Shown: piece by piece, positions 34,408 to 41,673 of the stretch
Layout of the letters: each line of letters begins with the position of its first letter
Position numbering within the stretch: the first letter of the stretch is position 1
Source: Bacteroidales bacterium
GTDB lineage: Bacteria; Bacteroidota; Bacteroidia; Bacteroidales; UBA3824
Direction: 5' to 3'
DNA: 41,673 bases
Assembly (NCBI GenBank): GCA_017541145.1
Contig: JAFXZT010000176.1
Location: 1-41,673, forward strand
Translations under genes and position numbers: made by a program
Notes under the pieces: model-generated
What the model was told of the DNA's origin: nothing
What the model saw: only the letters and a program-made list of their open reading frames with translations
The model's database searches: none

Positions 34408-37400
34408 ATGAAAACACTATTTTCCTTCTTAACATTTTTATTATCAATGATAGCAACAGTCGCTTCTGCACAAGAGGCTTACGTAGAAATGTCGCAAGAC
34501 AAGACTACGCTAACTTTCTATTACGACACCAAAAAAGCAAATCGAGAAGGTAAAATCTACAAATTAAATCAAGGATATGAAATTCCGCAATGGTGCGATA
34601 ACTTTATTTTCGGATTGGTTCCCGATAACGACAACTGCAATACAGTTATTATTGACAAGTCTTTCAAATCGGCACGACCTACATCTTGTTATTATTGGTT
34701 TGCCGGATTAAAAAGGGTGACCGAAATACAGGGAATCGAAAACCTTAACACATCAGAAGTTACCAATATGAGTTGGATGTTCTCATTCTGTTTCAAACTC
34801 AACAACTTAGATTTTAGCGGTTTTAATACTGAGAATGTTACTGATATGAAGAATATGTTTTACGCAAGTTCAGGCTTTACAAATCTTGATTTAAGCAGTT
34901 TTAATACTTCGAATGTAAAAACCACCCAGGGGATGTTTAAAGAATGTAAATCTCTTAAAAAACTAAACATAAGCAGTTTTAATACTTCAAATGTTACCAA
35001 TATGTCTGAAATGTTTTTTGGGTGCGATAGTTTACAAAGTCTTGATGTCAGTCATTTTGATACTGAAAAAGTTACCGATATGGATGCGATGTTTGTAAGG
35101 TGTCATTTTGTAAAAAAACTTGATGTCAGCAAGTTCAACACTCGAAATGTAACAAGTATGTTTGGAATGTTTGCCGGATGCAATAGTGTTGAAAAACTTG
35201 ATGTCAGCAACTTCAATACTTCCAAAGTTACTAATATGCAAGAGATGTTCTCATACTGCGATAGTCTTACAAGTCTTGATTTAAGCAGTTTTAATACTGC
35301 ACAAGTTACAAATATGTCTGCAATGTTCCGTGATTCATATAATTTAAAAAGTATCGATGTCAGTAATTTTGACACAAGAAATGTTACAAAAATGAATTTG
35401 ATGTTCTTTGCGTGCAGAAAATTAGAAAGTATTGACTTGAGCAACTTTAATACGAAAAATGTTACCGATATGAGCGGGATGTTTTGGGGATGCAATAGTA
35501 TGACAAATCTCGACCTCAGCAATTTTAACACCGCCAACGTAACAAATATGCAAGAGATGTTTTCTGGTATGATAAATATCGCAAGTTTGGATTTGAGTAG
35601 TTTTGACACCAAAAATGTCACAAGGATGATGGGATTATTCAGTTGGTGTATCCGTCTCAGATACATATATGTAGACAAAGACAAATGGCAACTATCAGAA
35701 GAGGTAACCAAAAACGAAAATTACAATTCCAATAATATTTTTGAAAATTGTCTCTATCTATTTGGTGAGAAAGGCACAGAATGCTCACCGGACAAAAACA
35801 AAGCAGAATATGCACGTATAGACGAAGGAACACAAAAACCGGGATTGTTGACCGAAAAAGGCGACGCTCCATTTACACCAAAATACGAAAATGGAATACC
35901 GTATGTGATTTTAAAAGACGGAGTGCTGTATTTCAAACTTGGCGAAACCATCGAAAAAGGAGGGGTAACTATTCACAAATGGCCTATATCGTATCAATCA
36001 CTTTTAGGAGATACTGTAAAAAAAGTAGTAATAGATAAATCATTTGCCAAACACAAACCAACTAGTACAAGTTATTGGTTTTATGATTGCGACAAAATTA
36101 CTAATATCGAAGGATTGAAATATTTAAATACATCAGAAGTTACTGATATGAGCGGAATGTTTAGTAATTGTAGTAGCATAACACAATTGGATTTAAGCAG
36201 TTTCAATACTCAAAAGGTAACTAAAATGAAATCTATGTTTGCCAATTGTATTGAACTTAACAATCTTAATATTAGCAGTTTTAATACCTCTAATGTAACC
36301 GATATTAATAATATGTTTGCTTGGTGCAAAAAAATGGAATATCTTGATATTAGTAATTTCAACACATCAAACATTACGAATATGGAATCAATGTTCTTTG
36401 GTTGTAATAGTTTAAAAGAAGTATATCTCACCAACTTTAACACAGTCAACGCAACCAATATGAGGAATATGTTCTCTCATTGTCTGAAGTTAGAAAAAAT
36501 TGATTTAAGCAACTTCAACACAACCAATTTAATCAATATGAGTGATATGTTCTATCATTGCGAAAGTTTAGAATCTATTGATTTAAGCAATTTCAATACA
36601 GAAAAAGTAAAAGATATGAGGGATGTATTTGCAGGGTGCTATAATCTTAAAAAAGTTAATCTGAGTAGTTTCAATACGGAAAATGTTACTAAAATGCACG
36701 GTATGTTTTGTGATTGTTACAATCTCAAAAAAATAGATGTAAGCAAATTTAATACTCACCAAGTCACAGATATGTCATATTTATTCAGAGATTGTCATAA
36801 TTTGGAATATATAGATGTTAGCGGTTTTGATACAAAATCGGTCACTACTATGAATCAGATGTTTGATGGTTGTTCAAATCTTATAACTCTTGATGTAAGT
36901 AGTTTTAACACAGAAAATGTTACAGATATGTATAGTATGTTTGCCAATTGCAGCAAACTATCATATTTAGATTTGAGCAGTTTTAATACTTCAAAAGTAG
37001 AGGATATGCTTTGTATGTTCGATAGTTGCGCCAACCTTACAACACTTGATTTAAGTAGTTTTAATACTTTGAAAGTTAAGACAATGCAATTTATGTTTCG
37101 CAATTGCTCCAACCTAATTAGTGTAAATTTAAGTAGTTTTCAAACACCAAAGGTTAGAGGTATGTGGTCGATGTTTGAAAATTGTAGCAATCTCACCACC
37201 ATTGATTTAAGTAGTTTTACTCCAAAATCAGTTGAATCTATGTCTGATATTTTTAAAGGCTGCACCAACCTCAAAAGAATCTACGTTAATGCGGATTGGG
37301 ACAACTACAACATAAGCGAATCGCGCGATGTGTTTGACAACTGCACTAACCTCATTGGCGGTAAAGGTACTAAATACAATCCCGAACATATCAATTCTGA

Positions 37401-37455
37401 CTATGCTCATATTGATGGAGGAAAATCCAATCCTGGATATTTTACTAAGAAATAA
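34408..37455 (+). CDS. BspA-like surface protein with DUF285 repeats
   Basis: The 1015-residue protein has a signal peptide ending near residue 21 (TVASA/Q). It is built from about 26-residue DUF285 (BspA-type) leucine-rich-like repeats, consensus LDLSSFNTxNVTNMxxMFxxC. Two blocks (about 100-430 and 575-960) are each preceded by a cap-like segment (TEIQGIENLNTSEV, TNIEGLKYLNTSEV) and followed by a related module containing GEKGTECSPDKNKAEYA and GGKGTKYNPEHINSDYA. So the whole architecture is duplicated. BspA proteins bind host matrix proteins or other cells; that role is inferred. No C-terminal membrane anchor is seen. The promoter at 34337 is very good. Confidence 0.92.
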   Translation: MKTLFSFLTFLLSMIATVASAQEAYVEMSQDKTTLTFYYDTKKANREGKIYKLNQGYEIPQWCDNFIFGLVPDNDNCNTVIIDKSFKSARPTSCYYWFAGLKRVTEIQGIENLNTSEVTNMSWMFSFCFKLNNLDFSGFNTENVTDMKNMFYASSGFTNLDLSSFNTSNVKTTQGMFKECKSLKKLNISSFNTSNVTNMSEMFFGCDSLQSLDVSHFDTEKVTDMDAMFVRCHFVKKLDVSKFNTRNVTSMFGMFAGCNSVEKLDVSNFNTSKVTNMQEMFSYCDSLTSLDLSSFNTAQVTNMSAMFRDSYNLKSIDVSNFDTRNVTKMNLMFFACRKLESIDLSNFNTKNVTDMSGMFWGCNSMTNLDLSNFNTANVTNMQEMFSGMINIASLDLSSFDTKNVTRMMGLFSWCIRLRYIYVDKDKWQLSEEVTKNENYNSNNIFENCLYLFGEKGTECSPDKNKAEYARIDEGTQKPGLLTEKGDAPFTPKYENGIPYVILKDGVLYFKLGETIEKGGVTIHKWPISYQSLLGDTVKKVVIDKSFAKHKPTSTSYWFYDCDKITNIEGLKYLNTSEVTDMSGMFSNCSSITQLDLSSFNTQKVTKMKSMFANCIELNNLNISSFNTSNVTDINNMFAWCKKMEYLDISNFNTSNITNMESMFFGCNSLKEVYLTNFNTVNATNMRNMFSHCLKLEKIDLSNFNTTNLINMSDMFYHCESLESIDLSNFNTEKVKDMRDVFAGCYNLKKVNLSSFNTENVTKMHGMFCDCYNLKKIDVSKFNTHQVTDMSYLFRDCHNLEYIDVSGFDTKSVTTMNQMFDGCSNLITLDVSSFNTENVTDMYSMFANCSKLSYLDLSSFNTSKVEDMLCMFDSCANLTTLDLSSFNTLKVKTMQFMFRNCSNLISVNLSSFQTPKVRGMWSMFENCSNLTTIDLSSFTPKSVESMSDIFKGCTNLKRIYVNADWDNYNISESRDVFDNCTNLIGGKGTKYNPEHINSDYAHIDGGKSNPGYFTKK

Positions 37456-37472
37456 AATTTTTTACACAATAA

Positions 37473-37530
37473 AATCGGTTTAAAGATTATTCTGTAAACT
37501 ATAAAATAACCTTTAAACCGATTCTTTTAT
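37473..37530 (+). terminator. Terminator of the BspA-like gene
   Basis: A perfect 13-bp stem pairs 37473-37485 with 37511-37523, followed by a T-rich run. Confidence 0.8.
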
Positions 37531-37542
37531 TTGGATTTAGTA

Positions 37543-37615
37543 ATCGTCCCCTCAATTGATTTATTTTTTTACATCCGGATATTGTTCAAACTCTTTTTTC
37601 CTTTCGGCGGGGCAT
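37543..37615 (-). pseudogene. Vestige of a second copy of the 38561-39499 membrane gene
   Basis: Positions 37543-37562 are identical to 38552-38571, the 3' end of the neighbour gene and its flank. The next bases (37564-37593) match 39161-39190 at about 27 of 30 positions, in the middle of that gene. On the minus strand the piece still reads EFEQYPDVKK before a stop. A deletion has joined the middle of the old copy to its end. Confidence 0.7.
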
Positions 37616-37772
37616 ATTCACCTATCGAATGTCTCGTGAGCAGATTTTGTAGTCAAGAGCTATTTGACAATATCAACGAAAATTGCGGACGACAAAATAC
37701 ATGTTTGAAAATTGTCGTGAAATTTTTATGCAGAAGGATGAACTGTGCATGCGTGAATTGAAAGAAAATGTT

Positions 37773-37780
37773 TAAATTTG
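37773..37780 (+). promoter_or_regulatory. -7 box of the HEPN/MNT operon
   Basis: TAAATTTG matches TAnnTTTG and lies 26 bases before ATG 37807. No clear -33 element. Confidence 0.5.
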
Positions 37781-37806
37781 CCATAAATTTTGAATAGAGT
37801 TTTGTT

Positions 37807-38232
37807 ATGAACGCAGATATAAGGTGGATACAGCGGTATGAAAATTATCATAAGGCATGCGGAAGGTTGCTGGATTTAACGGAAAATAGAGCCTTAGACG
37901 ACTTGTCGGAGTTGGAGTTGGAAGGTCTTGTGCAGAGATTTGAATATACGTTTGAATTATCGTGGAAGGTATTGCAGGACCTTCTGAATTTAGGCGGATT
38001 TCAGTTTATGCCCGGTCCTAACGGTGTAATAAAAACCGCGTTAGAAGTCGGATATATTTGTGACCACGACGCTTGGCGCACAATGCTAAAATCACGTAAT
38101 ATTTTCACGCATGTATATGATGAAAATGAAATATTGTCAATTGTTAAATTGATTTATAGTGATTTTGCACCGCTGTTCAAAATGCTCGATGAGAAACTCG
38201 AAGATTTAACACATAATCCTGATTATAAATGA
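37807..38232 (+). CDS. HEPN-like nucleotidyltransferase-partner protein (HI0074 type)
   Basis: The 141-residue all-helical protein is of the type named nucleotidyltransferase substrate-binding protein (HI0074 family). It carries RNIFTHVY at 97-104, which fits the RX4HXY motif of HEPN toxins: Arg97, His102 and Tyr104. In studied HEPN/MNT systems the HEPN protein is an RNase toxin and the partner adds AMP to this Tyr to silence it. Its last four bases overlap the MNT gene, so both are made together. Acting as a toxin-antitoxin pair is inferred from family knowledge. Confidence 0.85.
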   Translation: MNADIRWIQRYENYHKACGRLLDLTENRALDDLSELELEGLVQRFEYTFELSWKVLQDLLNLGGFQFMPGPNGVIKTALEVGYICDHDAWRTMLKSRNIFTHVYDENEILSIVKLIYSDFAPLFKMLDEKLEDLTHNPDYK

Positions 38233-38540
38233 AATTCGGACTTTCTGATGATGTAATAGAAGAAATTCAGGGTGTTTTTTGTAAACACCCCGAAGTGGAA
38301 AAAGTCTTGATATTCGGCTCAAGGGCAAAAGGTAATTACCGCATCGGTTCAGACATCGACCTTGCTGTTATCGGCAATAATTTAGATTATAGATTATTGC
38401 TAAAAATAGGCTGCGAAATTGATGATCTCGAACTTTTGTACGGTGTGGATTTGCTTGATTATCAGTCAAAAAAAACTACACCCATTGGCGAACATATCGA
38501 TAGGGTAGGGCAAGTATTTTATGAGCGATTATCAATATAA
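38229..38540 (+). CDS. MNT-type minimal nucleotidyltransferase
   Basis: The 103-residue protein contains the polymerase-beta-fold motif IFGSRAKGNYRIGSDIDLAV, with GS at 30-31 and the metal-binding Asp42 and Asp44 (SDID); a third Asp near residue 75 may complete the site. These proteins act as antitoxins of HEPN partners by AMPylation. It is of normal length for the family and overlaps the HEPN gene by four bases. It converges with the minus-strand membrane gene 20 bases downstream. Confidence 0.88.
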   Translation: MKFGLSDDVIEEIQGVFCKHPEVEKVLIFGSRAKGNYRIGSDIDLAVIGNNLDYRLLLKIGCEIDDLELLYGVDLLDYQSKKTTPIGEHIDRVGQVFYERLSI

Positions 38541-38560
38541 AATGTTAAAGTATCGTCCCC

Positions 38561-39499
38561 TCAATTGATTTTTTCTACCAAAAAGCGCAAATTATCCTTG
38601 TTCTTTTGAAGATACCGAAGGGTTTGGAGTGTTTGAAACGTGCTTTGTTTTTCCACGTCGGGAACATAACAAAACATATATGTTGAAATATTGTCTGATG
38701 ATTCTGTACTGAAACTAAATCTCGGACAGCGTGTTACAGGTCTGCCGTCCGATTCGGTAATCGTTATACGAAACATCTCGCCGTTGTTGCAACCTGTAAT
38801 TTCAGGCTTTTGAGTCCGCAAAATTCGTACAGAACCCATATCATTGCTGTAAAAATCACTAAGATAGATGTCGAGCTTTTTGTCCGCAATTTTGATGTTA
38901 TTATCAATTGTTGTAGTAACCGGTTGAAGACTCAAAAACGGTGTTTTGGCATCCAAATTCAAGGCCTTTGTCATGCCGTCGTGAGACATAGTGTTGTTGT
39001 ATTCTTTGCCGACTTCGTATGAAATTGTTAATCCCAAATCTACTAAAACATAAACAGTTAACAAAATAAAACTGCCTATAAATCCGATATTGTAAATTAC
39101 TTTTATTTTTCTTTTGTGTTTAATTTCTGCGTTTAATTCTGTTTCGGTTTCGTCGACATATTTTTTTACGTCGGGATACTGTTCAAACTCATTTTTTATT
39201 GATTCGATGCACTCTTTGGGCGGATCAACTTTTATGTAATATTTTCTCGTTTTTAAGGTTACTATCAATCCAAATAAAAATAGTACACCTGATATCAAAA
39301 ATTCTCCTATCCAGTCTTCGTTTCCGGAGCCGCCTTTGAAACCGTGTATGCCCAGCAATACGCCTAACCACATCATTAGTATCGGAAATCCGTTTCTCAA
39401 AAGATCTCCAAAGTTTCTTGGATACGAATTTTTGTAGTTTTTGAGTTTGTATTCCGTATTTGACAAATATTTTTGAAATTTTATTCTGATTGTATTCAT
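38561..39499 (-). CDS. Membrane protein of unknown function
   Basis: I chose ATG 39497-39499 (312 residues), which lies 14 bases after the end of the upstream gene; the longer frame would overlap it. Hydrophobic stretches at about 37-53, 65-83 and 135-158 are likely membrane segments. The C-terminal half is soluble, with a conserved-looking beta-rich part and no known motif. I recognise no family. It is probably in an operon with the zinc-ribbon membrane protein upstream. A fragment of a second copy is found at 37543-37615. Confidence 0.7.
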   Translation of the reverse strand: MNTIRIKFQKYLSNTEYKLKNYKNSYPRNFGDLLRNGFPILMMWLGVLLGIHGFKGGSGNEDWIGEFLISGVLFLFGLIVTLKTRKYYIKVDPPKECIESIKNEFEQYPDVKKYVDETETELNAEIKHKRKIKVIYNIGFIGSFILLTVYVLVDLGLTISYEVGKEYNNTMSHDGMTKALNLDAKTPFLSLQPVTTTIDNNIKIADKKLDIYLSDFYSNDMGSVRILRTQKPEITGCNNGEMFRITITESDGRPVTRCPRFSFSTESSDNISTYMFCYVPDVEKQSTFQTLQTLRYLQKNKDNLRFLVEKIN

Positions 39500-39513
39500 A
39501 ATTTTCTGTAATT

Positions 39514-40923
39514 TTAGTAAACTGTATAATAACAAACACTGTCGGCTATTTGCCGCAATTTTTCTATTGATTTTGTGGTTTTTAGCGAAGTAAAATCAGC
39601 CTCATAATTTCCGAACCCGTTTTTTAGCATTATTGTAACATCGTCGTCATTGTCGTGAGCGCGTATTTTTAACGGGTACAAGCTCTTGCCAACCGGTTTT
39701 TTGTCCTTGTCCCAAAGGAAAATTCGTAACATGCAAGTATCTGGTTTTTCGATTTTTTTGCCTTTTGAAACTATTTTTACAGGATCGATTCTAAGGTTGT
39801 ATCTTACAGAATCTGTGTCGCTATTAATTCTGTTGTTAAAAGAAATTACATCAAATGACAATTTTGTATCACAATTAGCCTCAAAATAATCCTGATAATT
39901 ATTGTGCACCGAATATCCCGGCAATGGTTTTATAATTTTTGAATATTCTGACATCTGATATATTTCCGGGTGCTCAGTTCTGTCGATGTCGTACAATTCC
40001 TTGGTTGATGGTGATTTTATATAAAGTATCACCGGAATTGACATCAGCACCAAAAACAATGTTGTAATCATCAAACGATTTTTGTTACGTTTATTTTTTA
40101 TGATTTTTATTTCGTTTGACAAATCGTTGATTAATTTGCGAGCTTCCTTGTTTTCTCCGTAAATCGTATCGGTTTGTCTTAGATACATCACTTCGTTGTT
40201 AAGAGCTTCGTAAAAAACTTCGTTGGCTACTTCTACCGGCGAATTGTTTTTGAAACTTACAAATAAAAATACAATTGATATAATTAAAAATACAAACGAA
40301 AGGCAGAGGTATTCAATATTTGTAAAAAAACTCAGTAAAAGAAATGTTGCCGCAAAATAAAAAACAATTACATCAAGTCTGTACAACAAAACTTGTCCGA
40401 AAGAAGGATTTGGTGCGTTACGTAAATTTTGAATACTTACCTGAATATTATCCAAAAGATTTTGGATATTAAATTCGTTATCAGAATTTTGATGCAATAC
40501 ATGTCCGCAATGAGTACAAATATTGCTGATAAGCGGAAACGGAGCGCCACAGTCGGGACATTTTTTCAGGTTCAATTGTTCCTCTTCGGTTCTGACATTT
40601 TCTTGGTTTATAATTTGCGCTTCCTTGCTTGCGATGTTAACACGTTTTGTATCAACAACATAATTGAGCATAGTACCGCAAGAAGGGCACTGTTGAGAAA
40701 TCAACGGAATTTGAGTTCCGCAATTTGGACAGCATTTCAATTCCTCTTTGGTGTAGCTTTTCTGACGGTTTTGCAGTGCTTGATCCAAAAAAGCATTGAT
40801 TTCTTCAGCGGAAGTACCTTCATTTAGAGCTGCTTTAACAATAGTTTCGCGCTCGATGGAGGTAAGAGTGCGGTCTTTCAATGCAAGATTAGTAAGGTCG
40901 ATTATCTTTTTTGATATAGCCAT
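39514..40923 (-). CDS. Zinc-ribbon membrane protein of unknown function
   Basis: The 469-residue protein begins with a helical part of about 60 residues, then two treble-clef zinc ribbons: CPNCG/CPSCG at 65-83 and CPDCG/CTHCG at 122-140. Two adjacent hydrophobic stretches at about 180-224 and a third near 284-304 are likely membrane segments. The C-terminal about 165 residues are soluble. Such proteins may sense or scaffold at the membrane, but no function can be stated. It is followed 14 bases later by another membrane protein gene. Confidence 0.75.
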   Translation of the reverse strand: MAISKKIIDLTNLALKDRTLTSIERETIVKAALNEGTSAEEINAFLDQALQNRQKSYTKEELKCCPNCGTQIPLISQQCPSCGTMLNYVVDTKRVNIASKEAQIINQENVRTEEEQLNLKKCPDCGAPFPLISNICTHCGHVLHQNSDNEFNIQNLLDNIQVSIQNLRNAPNPSFGQVLLYRLDVIVFYFAATFLLLSFFTNIEYLCLSFVFLIISIVFLFVSFKNNSPVEVANEVFYEALNNEVMYLRQTDTIYGENKEARKLINDLSNEIKIIKNKRNKNRLMITTLFLVLMSIPVILYIKSPSTKELYDIDRTEHPEIYQMSEYSKIIKPLPGYSVHNNYQDYFEANCDTKLSFDVISFNNRINSDTDSVRYNLRIDPVKIVSKGKKIEKPDTCMLRIFLWDKDKKPVGKSLYPLKIRAHDNDDDVTIMLKNGFGNYEADFTSLKTTKSIEKLRQIADSVCYYTVY

Positions 40924-41320
40924 GGTTGTTATTAATTTTCAGCGATTTGAGAATTTTTTCCGTCCATGAAACGGGATATAATTTTATGATGCTAAAATAA
41001 GATTAATTTTTTGAAATGGAAATTAAATTTGATAATTATTTTCGTATTAATCATATTGTTGTATTGATTTTCAATTGTAATTATTTTACGTAATAACATG
41101 ACTTTTCATTTAACTTTTTTAATACCTAATTAAACAAGTAAAACGAGGTTGTCATTCAGAATTTTACATTAAAACAAATCCCGCAAGCGGCGTCGAATTT
41201 AACAAATACGCAAAAATTCGTTTAGAATTCAACTTGTTTAATTTTAATTTATTAGTAGTGATTTAAATTTTGTTTCCGTTGTTAAATGAAAGAGGCGTTG
41301 GTCATAAGAAAATAAAGTTT
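40924..41320. other. Intergenic region between divergent genes
   Basis: No gene is seen. On the minus side, a -7-like TATTTTAG with one mismatch lies at about 40995-41003. The plus-side promoter is listed at 41321. The rest is AT-rich. Confidence 0.35.
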
Positions 41321-41351
41321 TTGTTACTTCAAAAAGTTTATTCTAATTTCG
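41321..41351 (+). promoter_or_regulatory. Promoter of the secreted-protein gene at 41383
   Basis: TTG at 41321-41323 and TAATTTCG at 41344-41351 are 20 bases apart; one base of the second box differs from TAnnTTTG. Confidence 0.6.
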
Positions 41352-41382
41352 CAACGTTAAAAAAGCTAAAAAAAGATTCAAA

Positions 41383-41673
41383 ATGACTGCAAATGTAAAT
41401 AAAAATTTACCTTATGGTAGAAATCGCAATTTGTTGATGTTCAATAAATTGGCTGTTTTATTTTGCCTGATTTTTCTTTTTTATTCTTTTGCTGCATTTG
41501 CGCAAGGTTCTAACTCGGTAAATATCAGTATTTTGGGTTGTGGAAATTATAGTGCAAAACTTTCAGATTATTATTCGCCCAAAATGCGGGGATGTTGACC
41601 GTAATTGTCAGAAACACAGACTTTAAAGAGCCTAATTTGCAAATCCAACTTTACATGTCGGTAACAAACGGTC
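41383..41673 (+). pseudogene. Start of a secreted protein, frameshifted and cut by the window end
   Basis: The frame from ATG 41383 has a signal peptide (LFCLIFLFYSFAAFAQ) and then SVNISILGCGNYSAKLSDYYSP, which resembles the start of large Bacteroidetes surface proteins. It stops at 41596-41598. In another frame the same family continues at once: NAGMLTVIVRNTDFKEPNLQ and on to the window end. A single missing base in the C/A run near 41580 would restore the frame. The gene may be a pseudogene, phase-variable at this run, or carry a sequencing error. Its size and function are not visible. Confidence 0.65.

Noticed and set aside
37531-37761. Plus-strand frame of 76 codons before the HEPN gene
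   Set aside because: Its first third is antisense to a vestige of the neighbouring membrane gene, and the rest has no protein-like features.

Overview
The window looks like chromosomal DNA of an AT-rich Bacteroidales/Bacteroidetes bacterium. The evidence is the trp gene order trpB-E-G-D-C-F-A, promoters of the TTG-N19/22-TAnnTTTG type in front of many genes, a lipoprotein plus OmpA-type outer membrane protein with thrombospondin-3 repeats, a TonB receptor with a carboxypeptidase-regulatory-like domain, BspA-type (DUF285) leucine-rich repeats, a two-CBM20 4-alpha-glucanotransferase, and YfbK-type VWA and DUF434 proteins. No tRNA, rRNA, CRISPR array or complete insertion sequence was seen.

Layout. 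1-933: 3' part of an Asn/Asp/Tyr-rich protein with a DUF4384-like end. 1334-8044: a complete tryptophan operon behind a readable ribosome-mediated attenuator (leader peptide with tandem Trp codons at 1417-1467, terminator at 1535-1570). 8212-10438: a MoxR-type AAA+ ATPase paired with a VWA/DUF2201-like protein. 10484-13485: a lipoprotein and an OmpA-family outer membrane protein from one clear promoter. 13569-16721 (minus): a putative metal-handling group of small Cys/His protein, TonB receptor and HMA-domain protein. 16810-19235: a candidate structured RNA of about 200 nt with its own terminator, then an M.EcoRI-like adenine methyltransferase and a DUF262-HNH nuclease; this looks like a restriction or defence cassette of unusual composition. 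19300-23314 (minus): cytoplasmic GH13 amylase and GH77 4-alpha-glucanotransferase. 24082-25056 (minus): HMG-CoA-lyase-like aldolase. 25427-27118: UshA-type 5'-nucleotidase-like phosphoesterase. 27315-28449 (minus): a frameshifted Big_2 (Ig-like) lipoprotein pseudogene. 28450-30102: 1.65 kb without a normal gene but with several promoter-to-terminator units that look like small RNAs or leader transcripts. 30103-33172 (minus): Rpn-type PD-(D/E)XK protein and a VWA protein. 33342-37455: DUF434 protein and a large BspA-like protein. 37807-38540: HEPN/MNT toxin-antitoxin pair. 38561-40923 (minus): zinc-ribbon membrane protein and a second membrane protein. 41383-end: start of a secreted protein broken by a frameshift.

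The most interesting points are the structured RNA upstream of the methyltransferase/DUF262-HNH pair, the group of small minus-strand transcription units at 28.5-29.3 kb, a vestigial second copy of the 38561-39499 gene on the far side of the HEPN/MNT module with a 20-bp shared sequence, and the trp attenuator. RNA and promoter calls come from reading base pairing and box sequences by eye; no folding or database search was run.
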